Positions 15,855-24,409 of a stretch of 64,000 nucleotides of DNA are shown here, piece after piece; position 1 is the stretch's first letter, and the number at the start of each line of letters is the position of its first letter. The notes below the pieces were generated by a model. The model searched no databases and was not told where the DNA came from. It saw nothing but the letters and a program-made list of their open reading frames with translations. The position numbers and the translations under genes were made by a program. Source of the DNA: Anaerolineae bacterium (GTDB taxonomy: Bacteria > Chloroflexota > Anaerolineae > Caldilineales > Caldilineaceae); NCBI GenBank assembly GCA_030432295.1, contig JAUIHI010000023.1, positions 1 through 64,000 of the forward strand, given 5' to 3'.

Positions 15855-18212
15855 CTAATCCCCCGACTCTCCCGCTACGTCCTCAATTGTCAACGTATAC
15901 GTCCCCGTCTCGTCGTCCGCCGCGCTGGAAACTTCCAACACCAGCGTCAGGTCGGCGGGGATAGCCAGTTCCACCCAGCCAGCGTTCAGGTCACCCTCGG
16001 CCAGATCGTCGTTGGCCAGAAGCTGGCTGCCTGCTGTATCGTAGATGGCCGCAAACATATCCATCTCTTCGCTGGCCGCTGTGATGTTCAGCACTTCCCC
16101 TTCTTTCACAGTCAGCACATAGTGAACCCGCACACCGGGGGTCAACTCGCCTTCCACCTCGTCGCCCGCCGCGATTTCACCGCCATCGACAATCTCAATG
16201 GCAAGCTGTTCATCCAGCCAGGCGACGGCCGTGTCCAGAATCACATCCGCATTGGTAAGCAGCGTCTCCTCGTTCACCGGCACAGCCACTGTCGGCGGCA
16301 CACCTTTGCCCTCGATGTGAATCTCGTCCTCGGCATCCACAGCCCGGCCAGCCGTATATTGGAACTGCTCATTCTCCGGCAGGCGGATCTGCTTGACGCT
16401 ACCGCCCAACCCTGCGGTGGGATATTGGCCTACCACCGCGGCCCGGTTGTCGATAGTCATGTCATAGGTGAAGAATTCGCAGGCACTGTTGCAGTTGGGG
16501 CCAACCAGCACGGCCACCTGCCCACCAAAGCGCAATTCTTCGGCGGGCAGATAGTAGACATCTTCGGCCCGGGGGTCGAAGTAAAACTCGTCCCGACTCT
16601 CGTCATAGCGCCCGGTGCTGCCCAGATTGTGGGGTTCGTCGAAGAAGTAGGCGGCCATCTGGTCGGCCAGGAAGCCGGAGCCGCCTCCATTCTGGCGCAT
16701 GTCGATAATCAGTCCGTCCACGCCGTTGTCATTCAGCGTGCGCATCAACCGTTCCCACAACTGAATGCTGAGCAGATCGTTGTCGGAAAAGCTATTGATC
16801 TTGACGTAGGCGTAGCCGCTTTCGGGCAGAAAACGGTATTCCACAGGCAGATCAAAGACAGAGCGTCCAGCATTCAGCGAGGAGAAACCAAAGCTGTCCC
16901 GCTCATTCGACACGGCGATGTCGGCTGTCACTTCCTCCCCATCCTCATCGAGAAATGTGACTGAGACCGATTCAGTACCCACGGGAAAGCGAGTCGCATA
17001 GCGCAACTTTTGCAGGCGGGTGAAGTGTTCGGTGCTGTAACCCGCCCAGACCACTGCCTCGTCTATCAGCGTCTCAATCGGCGTGTCGTTGAAGGCCAGA
17101 ATCTCCGTGCCCAGGGCGATGCCAGCCTGCTCGGCGTCGCTGCCGGGCAATACAAAGTTGGCAATAATCCGCCCGTCGTCCAACTCCCGGATGGCAATGC
17201 CCAGGCCACCCGCAGTCGCCACACTCCAGTCATCCGACAGGAAGGGGCCGCTGACGTGGCCGTCTGGAATGGACCAGGCAAATTCGCTCAGGGCCTGCAA
17301 GTAGGCGTAGGAGTCCTGATTGTCGGCGGCTTCCTGGAAACGGGGGAGGAACTCTTCCCGCTTGGCCTCCCAGTCGATCTCTTTATAGTCGGTGAAGGCG
17401 TACTCTTTGGCCAGAATGTCGATAAATTCGTTGAAAGCGTCCGGGTAGCTCTCGCCGGAGAGGTCCACCAGCGCGGTCCCTTCCGGCTCGATCAGGTCGA
17501 TGACCGGGTGGCGGGAGCGGTCGAAGGTGAAGGGGTCCGTGTCCATATCCACAATTGTGTAGCCCTGGGGCAGAAGCACAATCGGGTCGTCTTCGGTGAA
17601 GAGCAGGCCATCGTCCCCAAAGCCAGAGGGGAAGCCCTGCTCGTCGTCCGGGCTATAGAGCAGGAACTTGCCACCCACAATCTCCCGCTCAGTGTCAGCG
17701 TCTTCGCTGACCCGTGTGCTGGCATAGGCTGTGGACCAGCCGCCGCCGTAGAGGTCACGCTCCTCCAGGAAGGAGTCGCCAAAGGTGTTGGTCCAATAGG
17801 CCACGGCAAAAATCTGCACACCCGGCTCCTCGGCCTCGTCCTGGTCCACATCCCGCAGGGTTCCCTGGGGTTCAATGGGCAGGGCGATGGAATAGGAGAA
17901 GGGAGAGGTGAAGAAGTCGGATGTAATCTGGCCCAGGGTTTGGGATTCCAGGGGCATCAGGAAGCGTTCGTTGCGGTCCACAAAGCCGGCCTGATCCTCC
18001 AGAATGACCAGGGGCGCGGCCACGCCCAGGGTAAAATAGGGGTTTGTATAGGGTACGTCACCAGTGATGCTGACCGGACCGCCCTCGTCGTTGACAATCT
18101 CCGCGGGGGGCGGCGTCTCGTCCTGGGCCAGACTGACCGGCGTGACAGTCAGAGAAGCGACCATCGCCAGGGCGAGGAGGGTCTGGAGAAATTTGAGAAA
18201 TCGTCGCTGCAT
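15855..18212 (-). CDS. Secreted S41-family serine protease with PDZ and PPC-like domains
   Basis: The 785-aa protein begins with a signal peptide (FLQTLLALAMVASLTVTPVSLAQ). A PDZ-like segment is visible around GGLGIAIRELDDGRIIANFV. The S41/C-terminal-processing-protease core includes YAYVKINSFSDNDLLSIQLW, DGLIIDMRQNGGGSG and PNCNSACEFFTYDM, where S576 is the likely nucleophile. The C-terminal 110 residues (VEGELTPGVRVHYVLTVKEG onward) resemble a pre-peptidase C-terminal beta-sandwich. It should act outside the cytoplasm on proteins or peptides. An AAAGGAG ribosome site precedes the start. It runs convergently to the M24 gene. Confidence 0.85.
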   Translation of the reverse strand: MQRRFLKFLQTLLALAMVASLTVTPVSLAQDETPPPAEIVNDEGGPVSITGDVPYTNPYFTLGVAAPLVILEDQAGFVDRNERFLMPLESQTLGQITSDFFTSPFSYSIALPIEPQGTLRDVDQDEAEEPGVQIFAVAYWTNTFGDSFLEERDLYGGGWSTAYASTRVSEDADTEREIVGGKFLLYSPDDEQGFPSGFGDDGLLFTEDDPIVLLPQGYTIVDMDTDPFTFDRSRHPVIDLIEPEGTALVDLSGESYPDAFNEFIDILAKEYAFTDYKEIDWEAKREEFLPRFQEAADNQDSYAYLQALSEFAWSIPDGHVSGPFLSDDWSVATAGGLGIAIRELDDGRIIANFVLPGSDAEQAGIALGTEILAFNDTPIETLIDEAVVWAGYSTEHFTRLQKLRYATRFPVGTESVSVTFLDEDGEEVTADIAVSNERDSFGFSSLNAGRSVFDLPVEYRFLPESGYAYVKINSFSDNDLLSIQLWERLMRTLNDNGVDGLIIDMRQNGGGSGFLADQMAAYFFDEPHNLGSTGRYDESRDEFYFDPRAEDVYYLPAEELRFGGQVAVLVGPNCNSACEFFTYDMTIDNRAAVVGQYPTAGLGGSVKQIRLPENEQFQYTAGRAVDAEDEIHIEGKGVPPTVAVPVNEETLLTNADVILDTAVAWLDEQLAIEIVDGGEIAAGDEVEGELTPGVRVHYVLTVKEGEVLNITAASEEMDMFAAIYDTAGSQLLANDDLAEGDLNAGWVELAIPADLTLVLEVSSAADDETGTYTLTIEDVAGESGD

Positions 18213-18240
18213 AGGAGTCTCCTTTGATTGGGGATTGGAA

Positions 18241-18285
18241 ATTTGAGATTGGGTGCAAGGGCACTGCTAATCTCTAATCTCAAAT
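18241..18285. repeat. ATTTGAGATT hairpin overlapping the epimerase 3' end
   Basis: ATTTGAGATT (18241-18250) pairs with AATCTCAAAT (18276-18285). The right arm encodes the last residues and stop codon of the epimerase gene. The preceding GATTGGGGATTGG (18226-18238) belongs to the same word family as the repeat at 20894-20960. Confidence 0.7.
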
Positions 18286-19247
18286 CTCTTACGTTCGTAC
18301 TCAATTACACTGTCCAATATCTCTTCCAATGAATGGGTGGGCGTCCAGCCGATGGCGTCGTGAATCTTGCGGATGTCGGGCACACGGCGGCGCATATCCT
18401 CAAAGCCGGGGGCATAGGCTTCGCTATAGGGAACGTACTCGATCTGGGAGCCGGAATCCGTATGATCGATCACAAGCTGGGCCAATTGATTGATGGTCAC
18501 CTCCCGGTTGCTGCCAATATTGTAGATTTGCCCGGCTGTCGTCCCCGGCTGGTCCAGCAGAGAGAGCAACGCCTGGGTCACATCGGCCACGTGGCAGAAA
18601 CAGCGGCTCTGCTCGCCGTCGCCATAGACGGTGATGGGTGCGCCCGTCAATCCCTGGCGCACAAAGCGGGGGACAACCATCCCATAGCGCCCAGTCTGGC
18701 GGGGGCCGACGGTATTGAAGAAACGGGCGACGGTAACGGGCAAGCCATATTCCTGATAGGCCGCCAACCCCAGAAACTCGTCCACCAGTTTGCTGGCCGC
18801 ATAGCCCCAGCGGCTGCGGCTGGACGGCCCAAGCAGCAGGTCGCCCTCCTCGTTGAAGGGAATCTCCGCGCTCTTGCCGTAGACTTCGCTGGTGCTGGCG
18901 ATGAGGGTGCGGCAGCGATAGCGTCGGGCTGTCCGCAGCACAGCGTCTGTACCCAGCACATTTGTCTCGATTGTTTCGGTGGGTTTCTCCACCACCAGTT
19001 GCACACCCACCGCCGCGGCCAGGTGGACAATCGCGTCGGCCTGGCTGGCTAGTCGATCCAACACCTGGCCGTTGTGGACCGATTCGATGGCGAAGGAAAA
19101 ATTCGGGTGGTGGCGCAGATGGGCGATGTGTTGAAAATTGCCAGTACTCAGATCGTCCAGCGCGGCCACCGAATCGCCCCGGGCCAGCAGGGCCTCGGCC
19201 AGATGGCTACCGATGAAGCCTGCACCACCGGTTATGAGAACGTGCAT
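18267..19247 (-). CDS. NAD-dependent nucleotide-sugar epimerase/dehydratase (extended SDR)
   Basis: The 326-aa protein is an extended short-chain dehydrogenase: the NAD-binding motif is ITGGAGFIGSHLAEALLARG, the catalytic Tyr/Lys is in GYAASKLVDEF, and STSEVYG supplies the Ser/Thr position. It resembles UDP-glucose 4-epimerase and dTDP-glucose dehydratase relatives, so it should interconvert activated sugars for surface polysaccharide. The C-terminal ERKRFEIRD and the stop codon are encoded by repeat DNA (18241-18285), so the original end may have been replaced. It is divergent from gnd. Confidence 0.83.
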   Translation of the reverse strand: MHVLITGGAGFIGSHLAEALLARGDSVAALDDLSTGNFQHIAHLRHHPNFSFAIESVHNGQVLDRLASQADAIVHLAAAVGVQLVVEKPTETIETNVLGTDAVLRTARRYRCRTLIASTSEVYGKSAEIPFNEEGDLLLGPSSRSRWGYAASKLVDEFLGLAAYQEYGLPVTVARFFNTVGPRQTGRYGMVVPRFVRQGLTGAPITVYGDGEQSRCFCHVADVTQALLSLLDQPGTTAGQIYNIGSNREVTINQLAQLVIDHTDSGSQIEYVPYSEAYAPGFEDMRRRVPDIRKIHDAIGWTPTHSLEEILDSVIEYERKRFEIRD

Positions 19248-19333
19248 AGGAGTCGCTCCTGGTTGGAGTAAGTGAACTGTCTGCTACGATTGTAGCGGGT
19301 GTAGGCGGGAACGTCAATAGATGAGGATTGGTG

Positions 19334-19407
19334 CAATCAATTGTCCTGATTGATTGCTCGAAGCAAATGGGCAAGGGAGAACACTTTCGGGTATACTACA
19401 CTATAAT
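19334..19407. promoter_or_regulatory. Divergent control region between the epimerase and gnd genes
   Basis: CAATCAA (19334-19340) and TTGATTG (19350-19356) form a 7-bp inverted repeat that could be an operator. TATAAT at 19402-19407 is a perfect -10 box upstream of gnd, but no convincing -35 lies at the right distance. The assignment is tentative. Confidence 0.35.
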
Positions 19408-19461
19408 TTGGCGTACTGCTCCAACCAATCAACCACTCCCACGAAAGCGAGCGTATCACAC

Positions 19462-20886
19462 ATGAGTGACAAAGAAAATAAAGGCGACATCGGCCTCATC
19501 GGTCTGGCTGTGATGGGCCAAAATCTTGTGCTGAATATGGAGCGCAACGGCTACACCGTTTCGGTCTATAACCGCACCACTGCCACGATGACCAAATTTG
19601 TGGACGAAAACCCCGGCAAGAAGCTGATTCCCACAGAAACCCTACCCGAATTGGTCGCCAGCCTGGCCCGCCCCCGGCGTGTGATGATGATGGTTCAGGC
19701 TGGCCGGCCTGTGGATATGGTGATGAAAGATTTGGTTCCCCTGCTGGAGCCGGGCGATATTTTGATGGACGGGGGCAACAGTCTCTTTGCCGACACCGAG
19801 CGACGCAACAAAGAGATGGCCGACACGGGCATCATCTATATGGGCGTGGGCGTCTCCGGCGGCGAGGAGGGCGCACTGTGGGGACCGTCGATTATGCCCG
19901 GCGGCCCCAAAGAAGGCTGGGAGGCAGTCGGCCCCCTGCTCAACGCCATTGCGGCCAAAGCCCCGGAAGACGGCAAACCCTGCGTCACCTATCTGGGGCC
20001 GGGGGGCGCGGGCCACTACGTAAAAATGGTCCACAACGGCATCGAATACGGCGATATGCAGCTCATCGCCGAAGCCTACGACATCCTGCGCGGGGTGCTG
20101 GGACTCTCCGCGGCAGAACTGGCCAATGTCTTCACCGAATGGAACAGCGGCGAACTGGACAGCTATCTGATCGAAATCACCAGCAAAATCTTCCGACGCA
20201 TCGATGAAGAGACGGGCGACGCGCTGGTCAACCGGGTCTTGGACAAAGCCGCGCAGAAGGGCACGGGCAAGTGGACCAGCCAGAATGCGATGGATGTGGG
20301 CGCACCCATCCCCACCATCAACAGCGCGGTCACCGGGCGCATCATCTCCAGCCTGAAGGACGAGCGGGTGGCGGCTTCGGCCATTCTGCCCGGCCCCCAG
20401 AATGCGCCCTACACCGGCGACCGCCAGGAATTGATCGACGCGGTGCGGGATGCCCTCTATGCCAGCAAAATCAGCGCCTATGCCCAGGGGATGTCCCTGC
20501 TGCGTATTGCCAGCCACGAATACGACTACAATCTGGACCTGGGCGAGATCGCTTCCATCTGGCGGGATGGCTGTATCATTCGCGCCCGCTTCCTCAACCG
20601 CATCACCGAAGCCTTCGAGCGCAACAACGAGTTGGTCAACCTCCTCATCGACGACCAGTTCCGTCAGACTGTCTCCAAAATGTTGCCGGCCTGGCGCAAA
20701 GTCGTCATCACCGCCATCGAGCGGGGCATTCCCACCCCGGCTTTCAGCGCCAGTCTGGCCTACTACGACAGCTACCGCACGGCCAACCTGCCCGCCAACC
20801 TGCTCCAGGCCCAGCGGGACTTCTTCGGCGCACACACCTACGAACGCACGGATATGCCGGGCGTTTTCCATAGCTCTTGGGAATAA
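19462..20886 (+). CDS. gnd: 6-phosphogluconate dehydrogenase, decarboxylating
   Basis: The 474-aa protein matches full-length Gnd: GDIGLIGLAVMGQNLVLNME at the dinucleotide-binding N-terminus, MGVGVSGGEEGALWGPSIMP, HNGIEYGDMQLIAEAYD with the substrate-binding residues, and KWTSQNAMDVGAPIPTINSA. It converts 6-phosphogluconate to ribulose 5-phosphate with NADPH production in the oxidative pentose phosphate pathway. ATG 19462 gives the standard length; the longer frame adds an unrelated extension. Only a weak ribosome site is seen. Confidence 0.95.
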   Translation: MSDKENKGDIGLIGLAVMGQNLVLNMERNGYTVSVYNRTTATMTKFVDENPGKKLIPTETLPELVASLARPRRVMMMVQAGRPVDMVMKDLVPLLEPGDILMDGGNSLFADTERRNKEMADTGIIYMGVGVSGGEEGALWGPSIMPGGPKEGWEAVGPLLNAIAAKAPEDGKPCVTYLGPGGAGHYVKMVHNGIEYGDMQLIAEAYDILRGVLGLSAAELANVFTEWNSGELDSYLIEITSKIFRRIDEETGDALVNRVLDKAAQKGTGKWTSQNAMDVGAPIPTINSAVTGRIISSLKDERVAASAILPGPQNAPYTGDRQELIDAVRDALYASKISAYAQGMSLLRIASHEYDYNLDLGEIASIWRDGCIIRARFLNRITEAFERNNELVNLLIDDQFRQTVSKMLPAWRKVVITAIERGIPTPAFSASLAYYDSYRTANLPANLLQAQRDFFGAHTYERTDMPGVFHSSWE

Positions 20887-20893
20887 GGAGGAC

Positions 20894-20960
20894 GGGGATT
20901 GGGGACTGGGGATCGGAGACTGGGAACAGCCCAATCCCCAGTCCCTAATCCCCAATCCCC
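20894..20960. repeat. GGGGATTGGGGACTGG reiterated-word hairpin
   Basis: GGGGATTGGGGACTGGGG and similar octamer words (20894-20924) face a complementary block at 20930-20960, with 25 of 31 positions pairing and a 5-nt loop. The thioredoxin-like gene starts six bases after the right arm, so the hairpin occupies the place of its leader. Confidence 0.8.
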
Positions 20961-20965
20961 AAATT

Positions 20966-21493
20966 ATGAACCGCTGGACACTCACTTTCTTCGCAATTCT
21001 TCTTCTCGGCAGCGGCTGGCTCTGGGTCAGCCGTCTGCCTGCCGACGCGTCCCTGGATGTAAACACGCCCCAGCCTGCGGTGGACCACCCCGCACCGGAT
21101 TTGACCCTCACCCGTTTTGATACAGGCGAGGCGGTCAGCCTGCGCGATCTGCGGGGCAAGCCAGTCATACTCAACTTCTGGGCCACCTGGTGCGGTCCCT
21201 GCCGGGCGGAGATGCCCGCGCTGCAAGCCGCCTATGAACGCTATGGAGAGGATTTGTTGGTTATAGGCGTGGATCAGGGGGAAGAGGGGGCGGTTGTCGG
21301 GCCATTTCTGGACGAGTTTGGCATTACCTTCCCAATTCTGATGGATGGGGATATGGCAGTGGGTCGGGAATACCGGATACTGGGTCTGCCCACAACTTTT
21401 TTCATCGACAGCCAGGGCATCATTCGGGGTGTCCACGCCGGGCAGATCAACAGCGCAATTCTGGCTGAGGGGATTGTGGATATTGCGCGGTAG
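20966..21493 (+). CDS. TlpA/ResA-like membrane-anchored thioredoxin-fold protein
   Basis: The 175-aa product has an N-terminal hydrophobic anchor (LTFFAILLLGSGWLWVS). It then shows an AhpC/TSA-Redoxin domain with active site NFWATWCGPCRAEMP (C76-x-x-C79) and the cis-proline loop GLPTTFFIDSQG. Such proteins reduce disulphides outside the cytoplasmic membrane, often for cytochrome c maturation. ATG 20966 follows directly on a repeat hairpin and has no visible ribosome site, so the start is not certain. Its 3' end overlaps the convergent O-antigen-ligase-like gene by 47 bp. Confidence 0.85.
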   Translation: MNRWTLTFFAILLLGSGWLWVSRLPADASLDVNTPQPAVDHPAPDLTLTRFDTGEAVSLRDLRGKPVILNFWATWCGPCRAEMPALQAAYERYGEDLLVIGVDQGEEGAVVGPFLDEFGITFPILMDGDMAVGREYRILGLPTTFFIDSQGIIRGVHAGQINSAILAEGIVDIAR

Positions 21494-23759
21494 AGAAGTG
21501 TAATAACAATACCCAAACCAGCATCAAATCTGGCAAAGCAAAGGACGCGTCGATCAGTCCGTGGGCCAGGGCCGCGGCGATGGCAGCCAGACAGCCCAGG
21601 GCCAGACCCGCATCCCTGCCGCTGGACAACTGCCGCCAGAGACGGCGCACCCCTCCCCCAATCCACAGCCCAGCCAATATCAGACCCGGCAACCCCAGTC
21701 GGGTCCACCAGTCCAGCACAAAATTGTGGGGATGGTTCAGGTTCGGGTCTTGCCAGGCGGTGGGCAAAATATAGCCGCTGCGATAGGCGTAGAGAAAATT
21801 GTCCGGCCCCACCCCCAGCCAGGGGTGATCCAGCGCCATTGCCCACGCGCTGCGCCAGAGGCTCAAACGCAGGCCGCCGGTCGTCCCCGCGCCAAAGTCA
21901 AGCAGCAGCCGAAAGCGCTCTGTTCCCAGAAAGGGCAGCAATCCCAGCGCCACCAACCCGCCGATCCCCGCCAGCCACCAGAGAAAATGCCAAGACCACC
22001 ACTGGCGAACCGATTTCCCCTGCCGTGCCAGCAGCACAACTCCGCTCGCCCCCAACACCAGCAGCAGCGCCGGGAATCCCATAAAGAGCGCGCCTTTGCT
22101 GAAAGTGAGAACCAGCGCAGCCAGTTGTACAACTATGGATAACAGATAATAGACAGTAGATATTGGGTACTTCCTGGCTCGTGCGTTTTGCCCAACACCC
22201 GAAACCCAATGGCTAATCCCCCAATACCCAATACCGACCGCCAGCGTCCGCTCCAGATAAAGCGCCAGATTGTTGGGCGAGCCGTACAATCCCCGCACCC
22301 GAGTCACTCCCTCGGCCTGAATAATCATTTCGCCGCTGACAAACTGCCAGAGGGCGATCAGCGCCACTGCCGTGCCCCCAGCCAGCCAGGCGTTGAGTAG
22401 CACCCGGCGGCTGCGCGCCGGATCGTCCGAACGGACGAAAATCCCGCCTAACAGCAGCGCGAATCCACCCCCGGCCAGAAAGACCGTACGCCACTCGCGC
22501 AGGGCGAAATCGGTGTATTGGGCGGCCAGGGAAGAGAGGAGGGCGAGGCAGATGATGAGGAAAAGGACGAATTGCGAATTGCGAATTGCGAATTGCGGAG
22601 ATGCAGCCGTCCCCGCAACTTTCCCCTCCCCCTTTTGCCCCTTGCCTTCCTCTCCCTCTCTGCGCCTTTGCATCTTTGCATCTTTGTGTTGAAAAAACAC
22701 ACACTGCGCAACCATCACCCCCAGCCCCCCCCAGACGCCGATTTCGATCAGATTCAGACCGCGTCCGGGCAGAATGGGCAGGGGGTGCAGATAGAAGGGC
22801 AGGCCAAAGAGCAGGGCCGCAACCCACAACTCCGGGCGCAGAAGTGCGGCGAGAGCCAGCAGAGCCAGCCCCGCATTGGTCAGTAGCCAACTGTCGAGGA
22901 AGACACCTGCACCGATCAACAGCAGTGCACCGGGCCAAAAGGATATTAGCCGCTGATGAACACTGATGAACACTGATGGGAATGGAACGCGGATTTGGTG
23001 GATAAACGCTGATAGGAAAGGCGAAGAGCGTAAGAAAAAATCCTTATCCGCCTCTATCCATTGCATCCGCGCCCTATTCTTCAGCGCAAAATAGAGCGAA
23101 CCGAACGCGGCCAGTCCAAAGAGAGCCGCGGGCCAGCGTGGAAGCAACGGAACAGGCAACGCGTCCACAGCCACGCCCCGCAGTGGCGTCTGGCCCCAAC
23201 CCCGCCAAACTTCGACTTCGACTGTGTGGGGGCCGTCGTCCGCCGCGCGGTGGACGGGAACCCAAAGCCCAGTCGGACCTGTTTCGCTCTGCCGCTCTGG
23301 GGCGAGCAGAGGTTTGTAGCCCGCTGCGTTGCCTCGACTGTCTCTATTGCCAGGGATATTCGCCAGCCGGTTGGCCGGTGCGCCGTCAACCGTTACAAAA
23401 AGGTAGCCCCAATAATCACCGACAGCCAATTGCAGAGCCAACTCGCGCCCACTGTAGACAAAAGTTATTTGGCCCGCAGGTTCATTCCAGGCATCGCCCG
23501 GCTCGGACGGGTCCGCGCCATCAGGCGAGATGCGCCAGCCATCGCTGTAGTGGAATGCCGGGCTGTCCATCCAGGCAACAATACCGCTGGTCAGGGCTGG
23601 GGCTGGCTGGGGCTGACCGAACCGGGTCTGCAAATGTTCGCGTGCCAGAAAGAGCCAGCCACCAGCCGCGGCCAGACAGATCAGCGCAATCAGCCAGGTC
23701 CAAAGGCCGAGTCGATGTCCCGTAGTCTGTTCGGGTTGGCGTGGAGGGGAACTGTTCAT
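21447..23759 (-). CDS. O-antigen-ligase-like polytopic membrane protein with in-frame repeat insertions
   Basis: The 770-aa protein has an N-terminal membrane segment, an extracytoplasmic beta-rich region (about residues 60-215), then many transmembrane helices. It carries the Wzy_C/O-antigen ligase signature: RGLYGSPNNLALYLERTLAV, TFSKGALFMG, HPWLGVGPDNFLYAYRSGY and NHPHNFVLDWWTRLGLPGLI. Such proteins polymerise or transfer glycans at the membrane. Three loops are encoded by genomic repeat words: about residues 234-274, 354-398 (QHKDAKMQRRREGEEG; FAIRNSQF) and 509-540 (KYPISTVYYLLS). ATG at 23759 is chosen because the longer extension is unlike a signal segment. It converges on the thioredoxin-like gene. 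Confidence 0.75.
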   Translation of the reverse strand: MNSSPPRQPEQTTGHRLGLWTWLIALICLAAAGGWLFLAREHLQTRFGQPQPAPALTSGIVAWMDSPAFHYSDGWRISPDGADPSEPGDAWNEPAGQITFVYSGRELALQLAVGDYWGYLFVTVDGAPANRLANIPGNRDSRGNAAGYKPLLAPERQSETGPTGLWVPVHRAADDGPHTVEVEVWRGWGQTPLRGVAVDALPVPLLPRWPAALFGLAAFGSLYFALKNRARMQWIEADKDFFLRSSPFLSAFIHQIRVPFPSVFISVHQRLISFWPGALLLIGAGVFLDSWLLTNAGLALLALAALLRPELWVAALLFGLPFYLHPLPILPGRGLNLIEIGVWGGLGVMVAQCVFFQHKDAKMQRRREGEEGKGQKGEGKVAGTAASPQFAIRNSQFVLFLIICLALLSSLAAQYTDFALREWRTVFLAGGGFALLLGGIFVRSDDPARSRRVLLNAWLAGGTAVALIALWQFVSGEMIIQAEGVTRVRGLYGSPNNLALYLERTLAVGIGYWGISHWVSGVGQNARARKYPISTVYYLLSIVVQLAALVLTFSKGALFMGFPALLLVLGASGVVLLARQGKSVRQWWSWHFLWWLAGIGGLVALGLLPFLGTERFRLLLDFGAGTTGGLRLSLWRSAWAMALDHPWLGVGPDNFLYAYRSGYILPTAWQDPNLNHPHNFVLDWWTRLGLPGLILAGLWIGGGVRRLWRQLSSGRDAGLALGCLAAIAAALAHGLIDASFALPDLMLVWVLLLHFSTAQYPQSPQPELRC
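22160..22233. repeat. GGGTATTGG-type word repeat inside the O-antigen-ligase-like gene
   Basis: TATTGGGTA (22160-22168) and TACCCAATA (22225-22233) form a 9-bp inverted pair and use the words of the hairpins at 15787 and 45176. The block is translated in frame in a loop of the membrane protein. Confidence 0.55.
22566..22700. repeat. GCGAATT and CTTTGCATCTTTGCATC word repeats inside the O-antigen-ligase-like gene
   Basis: GAATTGCGAATTGCGAATTG-type units at about 22571-22597 and TTTGCATCTTTGCATCTTTG at about 22669-22688 are iterated 8-9 nt words. The second is the core of the MITE-like family (copies at 2769, 9102 and 11565). Both are read through in frame without stops. Confidence 0.65.
22948..23010. 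repeat. CACTGATGAA word repeat inside the O-antigen-ligase-like gene
   Basis: CTGATGAACACTGATGAACA and GGATAAACGCTGATAGG are inverted versions of the words at 5541-5566 and 5447-5460. They encode about 20-25 in-frame residues between membrane segments. Confidence 0.65.
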
Positions 23760-23799
23760 AGCCGAAATGGTATCACATCTCTTTTCCAAAGACGCAAAA

Positions 23800-23829
23800 T
23801 TGACGCCTGCCCGCCCAGTCAGGTATACT
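23800..23829 (+). promoter_or_regulatory. Promoter for the repeat-containing membrane protein gene
   Basis: TTGACG (23800-23805) and TATACT (23824-23829) are separated by 18 bp, and the start codon lies 52 bp further on. The fit to a vegetative sigma-70-type promoter is good. Confidence 0.55.
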
Positions 23830-23880
23830 ACTCGTCGCGCTTTGCGCCGATAGGCGAAACAGAGCGAATGGAGATAACTG

Positions 23881-24357
23881 ATGACAGACCAATCACAACC
23901 CCAGAGCGGTGAAACAAATAATCCACTGGATGATCTGGCTGAAGACCTGAGCGCCCAAATGTCGGGCGAGACGGTGGAGGTCAAGAATTCGTCTGTGGAA
24001 GAGGTGCAGGGTGGTCAGGTCAAAATGATCAACTCAGCGGCCCGCTCGTTGCATGCCAACGCAATGGATATGCACGAATCCGCAGTGGCTGCGGCCCAGG
24101 TGGATTCTTTAGAAATGCACGAATCCGCTGCCGGGGCTGTGGCTGGCAAGACGATCACCATTCATGGCGGTGTAGTGGGCGCGTTGGCGGCTGAAGAAGT
24201 GCAGGCCACTGATACGACGGTGGGTCTGTTGATGGCTGGCAAAGTGGAAGGGGATGTCAAAGCCCTTCTGACACCTGTTGCCGCGGCTGCCTTTGGTGCA
24301 GCGTTTGCTCTGACACTTGCATTTCTGCGTCTTCTTTTCGGGCGCAAATCGAAGTAA
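23881..24357 (+). CDS. Small membrane-anchored repeat protein of unknown function
   Basis: I do not recognise this 158-aa protein. It has an acidic polar N-terminus, a central stretch (about residues 34-115) of short beta-like repeats rich in Val, Ala and Gly, and a C-terminal hydrophobic helix (VAAAAFGAAFALTLAFLRLL) followed by the basic GRKSK. MHESA occurs at residues 64 and 79, encoded by an identical 14-nt sequence, which shows recent 15-residue duplication. The pattern IHGGVVGALAAEEVQ is reminiscent of beta-solenoids such as bactofilins, but I cannot assign it. It is tail-anchored by topology. The L25 gene follows after 52 bp. Confidence 0.55.
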   Translation: MTDQSQPQSGETNNPLDDLAEDLSAQMSGETVEVKNSSVEEVQGGQVKMINSAARSLHANAMDMHESAVAAAQVDSLEMHESAAGAVAGKTITIHGGVVGALAAEEVQATDTTVGLLMAGKVEGDVKALLTPVAAAAFGAAFALTLAFLRLLFGRKSK

Positions 24358-24409
24358 TTCTATAGCGTACAGCGAATTATCGTGGATTGATACCAGAGGA
24401 GTGGCTCGA

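Noticed and set aside
21561-22142. Plus-strand frame opposite the O-antigen-ligase-like gene
   Set aside because: It is low-complexity, Gln/Pro/Arg-rich antisense sequence without a start signal.
22566-22700. Tandem short words that might be a CRISPR array
   Set aside because: Units are 8-9 nt with no unique spacers between them and are translated in frame; no cas genes are present in the window.
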